Source: CAYWHE01 sp964458125 (GTDB taxonomy: Bacteria; Bacteroidota; Bacteroidia; AKYH767-A; OLB10). From it: a stretch of DNA of 26,922 nucleotides. Below are positions 1 to 6,984 of the stretch, piece after piece. Position 1 is the first letter of the stretch. The number at the start of each line of letters is the position of its first letter. Where the stretch lies: the NCBI GenBank assembly GCA_964458125.1, contig CAYWHE010000030.1, positions 1 to 26,922 of the forward strand. Reading direction: 5' to 3'. The notes under the pieces are model-generated. The model saw nothing but the letters and a program-made list of their open reading frames with translations, did not search any database and was not told the DNA's origin. The translations under genes and the position numbers were made by a program.

Positions 1-767
1 AAATCCTTGGGCAGGTGGATTTCCCCGTTTTTCTGTTTTTTCACCAGGCCCGACTCCAGGTTTTCGATAAGCTGGTTAAAAAGAAAAGCGGCTTCTGCAA
101 AGTGCCTGGCATTTTGACCGAAGGTTTTTTCATAGGCGGGATTGATCTTTTCAAACACCGGAAGGACCTTATGCCGCAAAAGGTTGCGGGTATAGTCGGT
201 GTGTGCGTTGGAAGAATCCTCACGCCACTTCAGTTTTTTCTCCCTGGCGTAGTGTGTGATTTCCGCCCTGCCGGCAAAAAGAAGGGGGCGTATCAGGTGA
301 CCGTTACGGGGTAAAATGCCGTGAAGCCCGGTGATACCTGTACCGCGCAGCAGGTTTATCAGGATGGTTTCCGTGATGTCCTGCAGGTGATGGGCCAATG
401 CAATGTGATGGAATCCTTCCTGTTTCCGGATTTCTTCGAGCCAGCTGTAACGCAGGTCCCTCGCAGCCATCTGGATGGAAATTTTTCCCTCTTTCGCGGT
501 CTTTTCCGTTTCCACACGGGTATGAAAGAAGGGAACCCCGTAGGCCAGGGCCAGTTTTTTTACAAAAAGGGCATCACCGTCCGATTCATCCTTCCGTAAC
601 CCGAAATTCACATGGGCCATGGCAAAGGAATACCCGCACTCCTTGAACAGACTGCTCATCACCACGGAATCGACACCTCCGCTAACGGCTAATAATATAC
701 GTTGTTTCCGGCTGCAAAGGGCCTGTTCGACAAGGTATTGAATAAATTTTTCAGAAAAGGAGATCAT
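1..767 (-). CDS. tilS: tRNA(Ile)-lysidine synthetase TilS, 3' end cut off by window edge
   Basis: TilS uses ATP and lysine to convert C34 of the CAU anticodon of tRNA-Ile2 to lysidine in the cytoplasm, so that the tRNA reads AUA. The minus strand is open from ATG at 767 to the left edge: 255 codons of a protein usually about 430-450 residues long, so the C-terminal domain is missing. The PP-loop P-loop SGGVDS is at residues 29-34. The family motif AHHLQDITET is at 125-134, and WREDSSNAHTDYTRNLLRHK (about 181-200) is characteristic of the TilS catalytic core. The start is placed at 767 because the ATG just upstream (772) runs into a stop within three codons. A candidate Bacteroidota promoter lies 66-95 bp upstream. 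The identification rests on motifs and is firm; nothing can be said about the missing 3' part. Confidence 0.95.
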   Translation of the reverse strand, partial: MISFSEKFIQYLVEQALCSRKQRILLAVSGGVDSVVMSSLFKECGYSFAMAHVNFGLRKDESDGDALFVKKLALAYGVPFFHTRVETEKTAKEGKISIQMAARDLRYSWLEEIRKQEGFHHIALAHHLQDITETILINLLRGTGITGLHGILPRNGHLIRPLLFAGRAEITHYAREKKLKWREDSSNAHTDYTRNLLRHKVLPVFEKINPAYEKTFGQNARHFAEAAFLFNQLIENLESGLVKKQKNGEIHLPKD

Positions 768-832
768 GGCATGGCTTCGGGGTGCAACAGGACAGATGGC
801 AGCTTTTAAAACTGACGTCTGCAGGCCTGCAA

Positions 833-862
833 CAAATGTAACCAAAAAGCAACATGGCACAA
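833..862 (-). promoter_or_regulatory. Candidate Bacteroidota sigma-ABfr promoter of tilS
   Basis: Read on the minus strand there is TTG (862-860), a 19-bp spacer, then TACATTTG (840-833). This matches the known Bacteroidota consensus of a -33 TTG/TTTG and a -7 TAnnTTTG with roughly 19-21 bp between them. Transcription would start near 826, about 60 nt ahead of the tilS ATG. A perfect 12-bp palindrome, TGCAGGCCTGCA (820-831), abuts the -7 box and covers the expected start site; it could be an operator or simply chance. The remaining bases of the tilS-gldC gap (768-1030) show no convincing gene. Confidence 0.45.
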
Positions 863-1030
863 GCAGGTTTCCGTGTTTTCATACAGGAACTTCCGGGTTT
901 GAAAAATTTCCGGATGGATGAGTTGATACAGGACAGATCAGCACGAAATTTCTGTTTCATTTCCATGGACCGGATGTTGAAAAATCTTCAGTCTGTTACG
1001 AAGGACATGCCCTTTCAAGTCCTTGATTCG

Positions 1031-1369
1031 CTATGTCCGGGAGGGAGAAACCGGGGGTGTCTTCATGAATTTTTCAGCGAAGTCCCGCAACTCTTTGGGA
1101 TGGTTTTCGTCATGCGTGGCCCGGTGATAGGTATCGGCCATGGAAATGAGACTTTCATAAAAAAACCGCTGCATGTCATCTACACGCATATCTTTTGTCC
1201 ACAAATCAATACGGAGCGTGCTTTTTTCTTTGTCATCCCATAAGGAAATCATCAGCGACCGGGCGGACTTCACACCGGACATGCCTGAATCCTGCGCTTC
1301 CCAGTCTATGGCTACAGGTTGCTTGGTTTCATCGAGGGTGATGGTAAATTTTATTTCGGATTTCTTCAT
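1031..1369 (-). CDS. gldC: Gliding-motility-associated protein GldC
   Basis: The 112-residue protein has the size and sequence of GldC: an N-terminal SEIKFTITLDE strand, a central SLWDDKEKSTLRIDLWTKDM block and the DMQRFFYESLISMADTYHRAT helix, all hallmarks of the family. In Flavobacterium johnsoniae GldC is a small soluble accessory gliding protein; its exact biochemical role is unknown. The gene starts at ATG 1369 and has a TAnnTTTG box about 23 bp upstream. It lies 263 bp upstream of tilS on the same strand and is divergent from asnS. Its presence agrees with the T9SS sorting tails on other products in this window, since gliding and T9SS share machinery, but no other gld or spr gene is visible here. 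Confidence 0.9.
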   Translation of the reverse strand: MKKSEIKFTITLDETKQPVAIDWEAQDSGMSGVKSARSLMISLWDDKEKSTLRIDLWTKDMRVDDMQRFFYESLISMADTYHRATHDENHPKELRDFAEKFMKTPPVSPSRT

Positions 1370-1681
1370 ATGTTTTATGGTTTTTCCAGGTCAAAGGTAA
1401 TTTTTTCGGGAGACCCGGTTTTACATCCGAACGGGAGGAGCCCGGATTTTTCTATGAATTGGATACGGGAAGGATTACGGCCCGGGCATCACCAAGTAAT
1501 CGCGTAATCCCGGGTTTTCCTGTTATCAACGGCATTGGAAAGGTCAGTATACCGGTTTTTTCAATTGCAACGGATTGATTTTTCTTCATTTTTTTTTCTC
1601 CTGCCTGACTGCTAAAACTTTATGCATTCGTTTGAAAATATGGGTTTTTAGTCGTTTTTTTGCACTCCTATTCCGATCTAT
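1370..1681. other. Divergent gldC/asnS intergenic region (312 bp), no gene seen
   Basis: No credible coding sequence is present. The region must hold the promoters of gldC (minus) and asnS (plus). The gldC -7 box is at 1392-1399. An 8-bp perfect inverted repeat, GGATTACG (1472-1479) with CGTAATCC (1503-1510), flanks a loop that itself contains the palindrome GCCCGGGC. The stretch just before asnS is rich in T runs (about 1570-1670). No TAnnTTTG box was found for asnS. Confidence 0.5.
1392..1399 (-). promoter_or_regulatory. Candidate -7 box of the gldC promoter
   Basis: On the minus strand TACCTTTG (1399-1392) matches the Bacteroidota -7 consensus TAnnTTTG exactly and sits 22 bp before the gldC ATG. 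No TTG is seen at the expected -33 position, so the match is only half of a promoter. Confidence 0.35.
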
Positions 1682-3067
1682 ATGAAACATACTCCTGTTA
1701 AAACACTTCTACAGGCGCCTGGCGACGGCCGGCAGGTGAATGTAAAAGGCTGGGTGCGTACCCGCAGGGGCAATAAAAACGTAGCCTTTATTGCCGTCAA
1801 CGATGGCAGCATCATTCACCATATTCAGGTGGTGGCCGATATGACCAGATTTACAGAGGATCAGCTGAAAGAGGTCACCACGGGATCCTGCATTTCGGTT
1901 ACCGGAACGCTGGTGGAATCGAAAGGTTCCGGCCAGGCGGTGGAAATACAGGCCGGTAACATTGAGATTTTGGGTTCTGCAGACCCGGAGAAATTTCCTT
2001 TGCAGAAAAAGGGGCATACCCTGGAGTTCTTAAGGGAGATCGCCCACCTGCGGACCCGTACCAACACATTTGGCGCTGTGTTTCGAATCCGGCACCACAT
2101 GGCTTTTGCCATTCACAAATATTTCAATGACAGGGGATTTTTTTATGTGCATACGCCCATCATCACCGGATCAGATGCCGAAGGCGCCGGGGAGATGTTT
2201 CATGTGACGAATTTCAACCTGAACGACATCCCCCGCGATGAGTCCGGTAACATTGATTACAGGCAGGACTTTTTCGGCCGCGAAACCAACCTGACTGTTT
2301 CCGGGCAGTTGGAAGGGGAACTGGCTGCCATGGCGCTTGGACTGATCTATACCTTTGGTCCGACTTTCCGGGCCGAAAATTCCAACACCCCGCGCCACCT
2401 GGCCGAATTCTGGATGATTGAACCGGAGATGGCCTTTTATGATATCAATGACAATATGGACCTGGCTGAGGATATGCTGAAATACCTGGTCCGTTATGCC
2501 CTTGATCATTGCAGCGATGATATCGAATTCCTGAATAACCTGTATGACAAGGAACTCCTGGACCGGCTGAAGGGTGTATCCGGCGCCACCTTCCAACGCT
2601 TAACTTATACGAAGGCCATCGAAGTGTTGTCGGCTTCCGGAAAAAAATTTGAGTACCCGGTAAAATGGGGTGCCGATCTTCAGAAGGAGCATGAGAATTT
2701 CCTGGTGGATCATTTCAAAACCCCGGTGATTATCACGGATTATCCCAGGGAGATCAAATCGTTTTACATGAAGCAGAACGACGACGGAAAAACCGTCCGT
2801 GCAATGGATGTGTTGTTCCCATGGATCGGTGAGATCATCGGAGGCTCCCAGCGGGAGGAGGATTTTGATAAATTGTCGGCCCGGATCAGGGAAATGGATA
2901 TTCCTTCCGAAAGCCTCTGGTGGTACCTGGAAACCCGTCAGTTCGGAACTGCCCCTCATGCCGGCTTCGGACTTGGATTTGAACGGCTTATCCTGTTCAT
3001 CACCGGCATGAGCAATATCCGGGATGTGATCCCCTTCCCGCGCACGCCAAGGAATGCAGAATTTTAA
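1682..3067 (+). CDS. asnS: Asparaginyl-tRNA synthetase
   Basis: AsnRS is the class IIb aminoacyl-tRNA synthetase that charges tRNA-Asn with asparagine in the cytoplasm. The 461-residue protein is of normal length. An N-terminal OB-fold anticodon-binding domain spans about residues 18-98. The catalytic domain follows, with ITGSDAEGAGEMFHVT (161-176), class II motif 2 around FRAENSNTPRHLAEFWMIEP (229-248) and motif 3 GFGLGFERLILFITG (428-442). The GEMF context and the HLAEFWM form of motif 2 separate AsnRS from AspRS and LysRS. The start is ATG 1682. Only 46 bp separate its stop from rpoN, so the two are likely co-transcribed. Confidence 0.97.
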   Translation: MKHTPVKTLLQAPGDGRQVNVKGWVRTRRGNKNVAFIAVNDGSIIHHIQVVADMTRFTEDQLKEVTTGSCISVTGTLVESKGSGQAVEIQAGNIEILGSADPEKFPLQKKGHTLEFLREIAHLRTRTNTFGAVFRIRHHMAFAIHKYFNDRGFFYVHTPIITGSDAEGAGEMFHVTNFNLNDIPRDESGNIDYRQDFFGRETNLTVSGQLEGELAAMALGLIYTFGPTFRAENSNTPRHLAEFWMIEPEMAFYDINDNMDLAEDMLKYLVRYALDHCSDDIEFLNNLYDKELLDRLKGVSGATFQRLTYTKAIEVLSASGKKFEYPVKWGADLQKEHENFLVDHFKTPVIITDYPREIKSFYMKQNDDGKTVRAMDVLFPWIGEIIGGSQREEDFDKLSARIREMDIPSESLWWYLETRQFGTAPHAGFGLGFERLILFITGMSNIRDVIPFPRTPRNAEF

Positions 3068-3113
3068 ACGAAACACCAAAGCAGATTCTTCGTATAGCTG
3101 AAGAACCACCCGT

Positions 3114-4613
3114 ATGCTAAAACAAAGTTTACAACAGAAACTCCTGCAGAAGTTATCGCCACAGCAGATTCAGCTGATGAAACTGCTGCAGGTGCCTACG
3201 ATTGCGCTGGAACAACGGATCAAGGAGGAAATGGAGCTGAATCCTGCACTGGAAGAAGGCGTGGAAGGGGAGGACGAGGAATTCAAAAACGAGGAGGACG
3301 AAAATGCCGGCGAAACCGGTGAAACGGATACCACCGAAGATGAATACCAGGATAAGGAAAAGGAACAGGAACGGGATGATGATTTCGACCTGAGTGAATA
3401 CATCCAGGATGATGATGTTCCTTACTATAAAACCACCGTCAGTAATCAATCGGCCGATGATGAACAGTTGGAAGTGCCCATCAGTGTTTCGGGAACTTTT
3501 CAGGAGAGTCTGCTTTCGCAACTGGGCATGTGCGAGTTGGACGACAGGCAATACCTGGTGGCCTCCCAGCTTATCGGAAGCCTCGATGATGACGGCTACC
3601 TGCGCAGGGAACTGAGCGCTGTACTGGATGACCTGGCTTTTTCGCAAAACGTGCAATCCACGGAGGAGGAGTTGCTGGAGATGCTGAAGGTTATCCAGGG
3701 CTTCGATCCTCCCGGAGTGGGCGCCCGCAATCTTCAGGAGTGTCTGCTATTGCAGCTGGAGCGAAGGAAGGATGAACATCCCAACACCAGGCTCGCCCTC
3801 ACCATCGTTAAAAAGTACATGGATGAGTTCTCGAAAAAGCATTACGAAAAAATTGAAAAACAACTTTTCCTGGCACCAGGGGAGCTCCGGGACGCTATTC
3901 ATGAAATACTCCGGCTGAATCCGCGACCCGGAAATACCAATGCGGAGGGTACCAAATCGGTGCAGCATATCATCCCTGATTTCATCATCACCAATAGTGA
4001 TGGGGTGCTGGAAGTCACGCTGAATTCAAGGAACGCTCCTGACCTGCGCATCAACCGGTCCTATTCCGACATCCTGGAAGCCTACAGCAAGGACAGGAAA
4101 AAGGACCGGGCAGCCAGGGATACCATGCTCTTTATCAAACAAAAGGTGGATGCCGCCCGATGGTTTATTGATGCCATTCAGCAAAGGCAGATGACCCTGC
4201 TGAAAACCATAACAGCCATCATGAATTACCAGCGGGAATATTTCCTGGACGGTGATGAGACCAAACTGAAACCCATGATTCTGAAGGATATTGCAGACCT
4301 GGTGCAAATGGATATCAGCACCGTTTCCCGCGTAGCCAACAGCAAATATGTGCAGACGCCGTACGGCACGTTCCTGATCAAGACGTTCTTTTCCGAGGCC
4401 CTGTCTACCGACAGCGGGGAGGAAGTTTCAAGCCGTGAAGTAAAAAAGATATTAAGTGATGCCATCGGGGGAGAAGATAAAAACCATCCGCTTCCCGATG
4501 AAAAACTGGTGACGATTCTGAAGGAAAAGGGATATCATATCGCAAGGAGAACGATTGCCAAGTACCGCGAACAACTTAACATTCCCGTTGCCCGTTTGCG
4601 GAAGGAACTTTAA
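3114..4613 (+). CDS. rpoN: RNA polymerase sigma-54 factor RpoN
   Basis: RpoN directs RNA polymerase to -24/-12 promoters that need an AAA+ enhancer-binding activator. All expected parts are present in 499 residues: the Gln/Leu-rich region I (1-48, with QKLSPQQIQLMKLLQ), a very acidic linker region II (about 50-103), the core-binding domain (about 120-320, including GFDPPGVGARNLQECLLLQL), the -12-recognising helix-turn-helix (392-420, DIADLVQMDISTVSRVANSK) and the RpoN box ARRTIAKYRE (477-486), which contacts the -24 element. The gene lies between asnS and a membrane-protein gene on the same strand. No activator gene is seen in the window, so its regulon cannot be judged here. Confidence 0.97.
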   Translation: MLKQSLQQKLLQKLSPQQIQLMKLLQVPTIALEQRIKEEMELNPALEEGVEGEDEEFKNEEDENAGETGETDTTEDEYQDKEKEQERDDDFDLSEYIQDDDVPYYKTTVSNQSADDEQLEVPISVSGTFQESLLSQLGMCELDDRQYLVASQLIGSLDDDGYLRRELSAVLDDLAFSQNVQSTEEELLEMLKVIQGFDPPGVGARNLQECLLLQLERRKDEHPNTRLALTIVKKYMDEFSKKHYEKIEKQLFLAPGELRDAIHEILRLNPRPGNTNAEGTKSVQHIIPDFIITNSDGVLEVTLNSRNAPDLRINRSYSDILEAYSKDRKKDRAARDTMLFIKQKVDAARWFIDAIQQRQMTLLKTITAIMNYQREYFLDGDETKLKPMILKDIADLVQMDISTVSRVANSKYVQTPYGTFLIKTFFSEALSTDSGEEVSSREVKKILSDAIGGEDKNHPLPDEKLVTILKEKGYHIARRTIAKYREQLNIPVARLRKEL

Positions 4614-4635
4614 CCAACCATTATAATTAGTTTAC

Positions 4636-5253
4636 ATGTCTTCCTTCCTGGAACGTTTTTTTTCCTACATCCTGCATCCTTTGCTCATGCCTGTTTACGC
4701 CATGGCCCTGCTCTTTTATTTCAACCCTTACCTGACGTATACCATTTCTCCCGTAGTGCAGCGTATTATCTTCATCCTGGTGTTCCTGACCACCTTTGCC
4801 ATGCCCGTGGTTACAGCGCTTATCCTGTTGCAGCGGGGAAGCATACGCACACTGGAAATGGAAACGATGGCGGAACGTACCATACCCTTCATCACCACTG
4901 CGGGATACTATTTTATCTGCTTCTGGCTGCTGAGGCAATTGCCCATTCCAAGACTGTTCAGTACGATCGTTTTGGGAGCGGGCATTTCGATCGTTTTTGC
5001 ATTTATCGTCAATAAGGTTTGGAAAATCAGCATACACATGATCGGCATTGGTGGCATGGTTGGCTGCCTGTACGCCCTATCCCAAATTCTGTTTGCCGAC
5101 CTGCTCTATCCGATACTGGGTCTCGTAATCCTGTCGGGTTTTCTTGGTGTGGCCAGGCTGACCAGGGAGGCCCATACTCCTATGCAGGTATACAGCGGCT
5201 TCCTGCTGGGCTTTTTTATTGAGTGGATCCTGATCGGGCAGGGACAGGTATAG
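4636..5253 (+). CDS. Polytopic membrane protein, PAP2-phosphatase-like with degenerate active site
   Basis: The 205-residue protein is very hydrophobic with about six membrane segments (near 11-31, 41-64, 85-103, 106-126, 132-170, 185-200). Three patches resemble the PAP2 (type 2 phosphatidic acid phosphatase) signature in order: ERTIPF (80-85), KISIHMIGIGG (130-140, His134 where the PSGH histidine would be) and ARLTREAHTPMQVYSGFLLG (173-192, His180 as in SRxxxxxHxxxD). The usual Lys/Arg-Pro, PSG and final Asp residues are not matched, so phosphatase activity is uncertain. The gene starts 22 bp after rpoN and probably shares its transcript. It ends 7 bp from the convergent gene at 5261. The resemblance is my inference from motifs, not a database match. 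Confidence 0.6.
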   Translation: MSSFLERFFSYILHPLLMPVYAMALLFYFNPYLTYTISPVVQRIIFILVFLTTFAMPVVTALILLQRGSIRTLEMETMAERTIPFITTAGYYFICFWLLRQLPIPRLFSTIVLGAGISIVFAFIVNKVWKISIHMIGIGGMVGCLYALSQILFADLLYPILGLVILSGFLGVARLTREAHTPMQVYSGFLLGFFIEWILIGQGQV

Positions 5254-5260
5254 ATTAACC

Positions 5261-6154
5261 TCATTGATTTTCCCTTTTTTCCTTGAGGTCATCCAGCCGG
5301 AAACGGTAATGGAACGCAGCCTTAAATAAAAGACCTTCGTTCACATCCCTGTCTGGGCCGGTCCCGGATACTCTGCTCCAATTACTGCGTTCCCGGAAGT
5401 TCCTTAAGAAAGTGTGTCCAGCTTCGATATTCAGTACGAGGTGTTTGGTAAAATAGAGGTCTGCGAATAACCTGAACTGGCTTTCTTCCAGCTTGAAATA
5501 ATCCCCGGGATCAGTGGTTTTATACCGGTAGGTATTGGTAATCGCTTTCCAGTTCACTCCGGCATAGAAATGCGGAGTGAACCGGTACTCCAACACAAGC
5601 CCTCGTGGAATAATCCCATACAGGATCAGGCTGTTGCTGATCTTCCAGTCGAACCCGACAAGGGGCAATACAAAGGCCCCGAAGAACTCGGCGTTATAAT
5701 ACGCCCCAAGTTTGTATTTGATTTTATCGCTTCGTTCATAAATCATCAGTACGGCCCCGCCGGGTTGGTAATGTTTCATGGAAATATCACGAAGGTCTGA
5801 ACTGATCCTGTTTACGGAAGCAAATGCCGTTTTCCATTTTGGATTTTTCCAGGCTTTCAGGTAAGTCAGCACCAGGGTAGCGCCATAGAGATCCAGCTGA
5901 CCTGCATCCGATGCCCGGAAATCCAGGCTGTTCCATTCAAACTGCGGGCTGATCATCAACACGTCCTTCTTAAAAAGTTTTATGGGCAGGTTAAAGCCTC
6001 CCTGGATGTAATGCGAAGCCAGGTGATTTTTGCTTTTTCCATAGATGGCAGCATCCGGGCTGTATTGCCAGGAAACGGCGGCAATATCCAGGTAGGGCTG
6101 GCTATGAGCGGTAGTGGTGAAAAACAGGAAGAGAAAAACAAAGGTACGATGCAT
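5261..6154 (-). CDS. Predicted outer-membrane beta-barrel protein (DUF6268-like), function unknown
   Basis: The 297-residue product begins with a clear Sec signal peptide (MHRTFVFLFLFFTTTAHSQ, cleavage expected after residue 18 or 19). The rest is a series of amphipathic, aromatic-rich beta strands ending in alternating patterns such as GLVLEYRFTPHFYAGVNWKA and LFKAAFHYRFRLDD, as in small barrels or porin-like proteins of the Bacteroidota outer membrane. The C-terminal FRLDDLKEKRENQ is a charged tail rather than the usual terminal aromatic, so the barrel end would be FHYRFRL. The overall look is that of the DUF6268 family, recalled rather than searched. It is monocistronic and divergent from the gene at 6382; nothing suggests a substrate. 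Confidence 0.6.
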   Translation of the reverse strand: MHRTFVFLFLFFTTTAHSQPYLDIAAVSWQYSPDAAIYGKSKNHLASHYIQGGFNLPIKLFKKDVLMISPQFEWNSLDFRASDAGQLDLYGATLVLTYLKAWKNPKWKTAFASVNRISSDLRDISMKHYQPGGAVLMIYERSDKIKYKLGAYYNAEFFGAFVLPLVGFDWKISNSLILYGIIPRGLVLEYRFTPHFYAGVNWKAITNTYRYKTTDPGDYFKLEESQFRLFADLYFTKHLVLNIEAGHTFLRNFRERSNWSRVSGTGPDRDVNEGLLFKAAFHYRFRLDDLKEKRENQ

Positions 6155-6341
6155 AAACTGTCGAAATCATTTGTCAGGCTGCAAGGTAATATTTTTTCAG
6201 GTAGGGTTACGCGAACAGGCCTCCATCAAAGCACTCCGGGCACGGGACAATTTATGTCCACGCCGGGCAGATCATTCGTTGGTGGCTGTTTTGACCAAAA
6301 AGGCTGAACAGGGTTACCAGACAGAAAGGAGACATGAACAT

Positions 6342-6374
6342 TTGAGGCTAATCAAATTATTTCATTTATTTTTG
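6342..6374 (+). promoter_or_regulatory. Candidate promoter of the YcxB-like gene
   Basis: TTG (6342-6344), a 22-bp spacer and TATTTTTG (6367-6374) approximate the Bacteroidota -33/-7 pattern; the -7 box is exact and the spacer is slightly long. The box ends only 7 bp before the ATG at 6382, so the transcript would be leaderless or nearly so. Confidence 0.35.
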
Positions 6375-6381
6375 TTAAACC

Positions 6382-6957
6382 ATGTTCACCCTGACCGATC
6401 ATTTACTGGAAGACCTGGAACAAAAACCTTTTCAGGTTTTGCCATCCATAAAAACAGGCTGGCTTTACTACATTTTTTTTCTGACCTGTTTTCTGGTCAT
6501 GTGCAACATCGTGGTTCAGATCGCGGATTTTTCACTTTTGATTTTCATCCATATGATGGTTTATTCCGCCTGGGTTGTAATCAGAACAGTCAGGAGAATA
6601 TGGCGTATTTATTACCTGAGCCTTTTTCTGCAACACCGGGTATTGGAGCTGAAACAATTCATCCGGTTTATTTTTGACCATGAGCAATGGTATATAGAAT
6701 CAGGCGAGGAGACGGTTTATACCTTTCCCTGGGATGATTTTTCCGGATTTCATATCAAGGGTAAATGCCTTTACCTGATTCAGCAAAATCCCGGTTTTCT
6801 ACTGCTGTTTAAGCAGGAAGCGATTGGAAGAAAGAATTTTGATTGCCTTTTCCTGGAAGCGATGGCCCGTTTAAAAAGGTCTGACTCTAAACAGGCCAAA
6901 CAACAAAATTCTGATAAATTTCCAGGCGCATACCCGGAAATTATTTATAAACGATGA
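6382..6957 (+). CDS. YcxB-like small membrane protein
   Basis: The 191-residue protein has two adjacent transmembrane helices (about residues 26-46 and 49-67, YYIFFLTCFLVMCNIVVQI and FSLLIFIHMMVYSAWVVI). A cytoplasmic domain follows, with the pattern seen in YcxB-type domains: IRFIFDHEQWYIESGEETVYTFPWDDFSGF (about 93-122), then KGKCLYLIQQNPGFLLLFKQEA, a short strand series ending with the residues that read out as a folded beta domain. The last 30 residues (SDSKQAKQQNSDKFP...) look disordered. YcxB-domain proteins have no established function. The gene stands alone between a divergent gene and the convergent nrdA, and its stop is 27 bp from that of nrdA. Confidence 0.65.
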   Translation: MFTLTDHLLEDLEQKPFQVLPSIKTGWLYYIFFLTCFLVMCNIVVQIADFSLLIFIHMMVYSAWVVIRTVRRIWRIYYLSLFLQHRVLELKQFIRFIFDHEQWYIESGEETVYTFPWDDFSGFHIKGKCLYLIQQNPGFLLLFKQEAIGRKNFDCLFLEAMARLKRSDSKQAKQQNSDKFPGAYPEIIYKR

Positions 6958-6984
6958 TCAGGCCTTTGCTTTCCGGGCCATTTA

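Noticed and set aside
751..966. 71-codon minus-strand frame overlapping the start of tilS
   Set aside because: Cys-rich low-complexity translation, overlaps the tilS start and its promoter, no recognisable domain.
6114..6677. 187-codon plus-strand frame across the divergent region and the YcxB-like gene
   Set aside because: It overlaps the YcxB-like gene in another frame and starts antisense to the barrel gene's signal peptide; its composition is not protein-like.
6958..6984. GGCC...GGCC hairpin in the convergent gap after the YcxB-like gene and nrdA
   Set aside because: Only about 4 bp of stem with a long loop and no T-run on either side; too weak to call a terminator.
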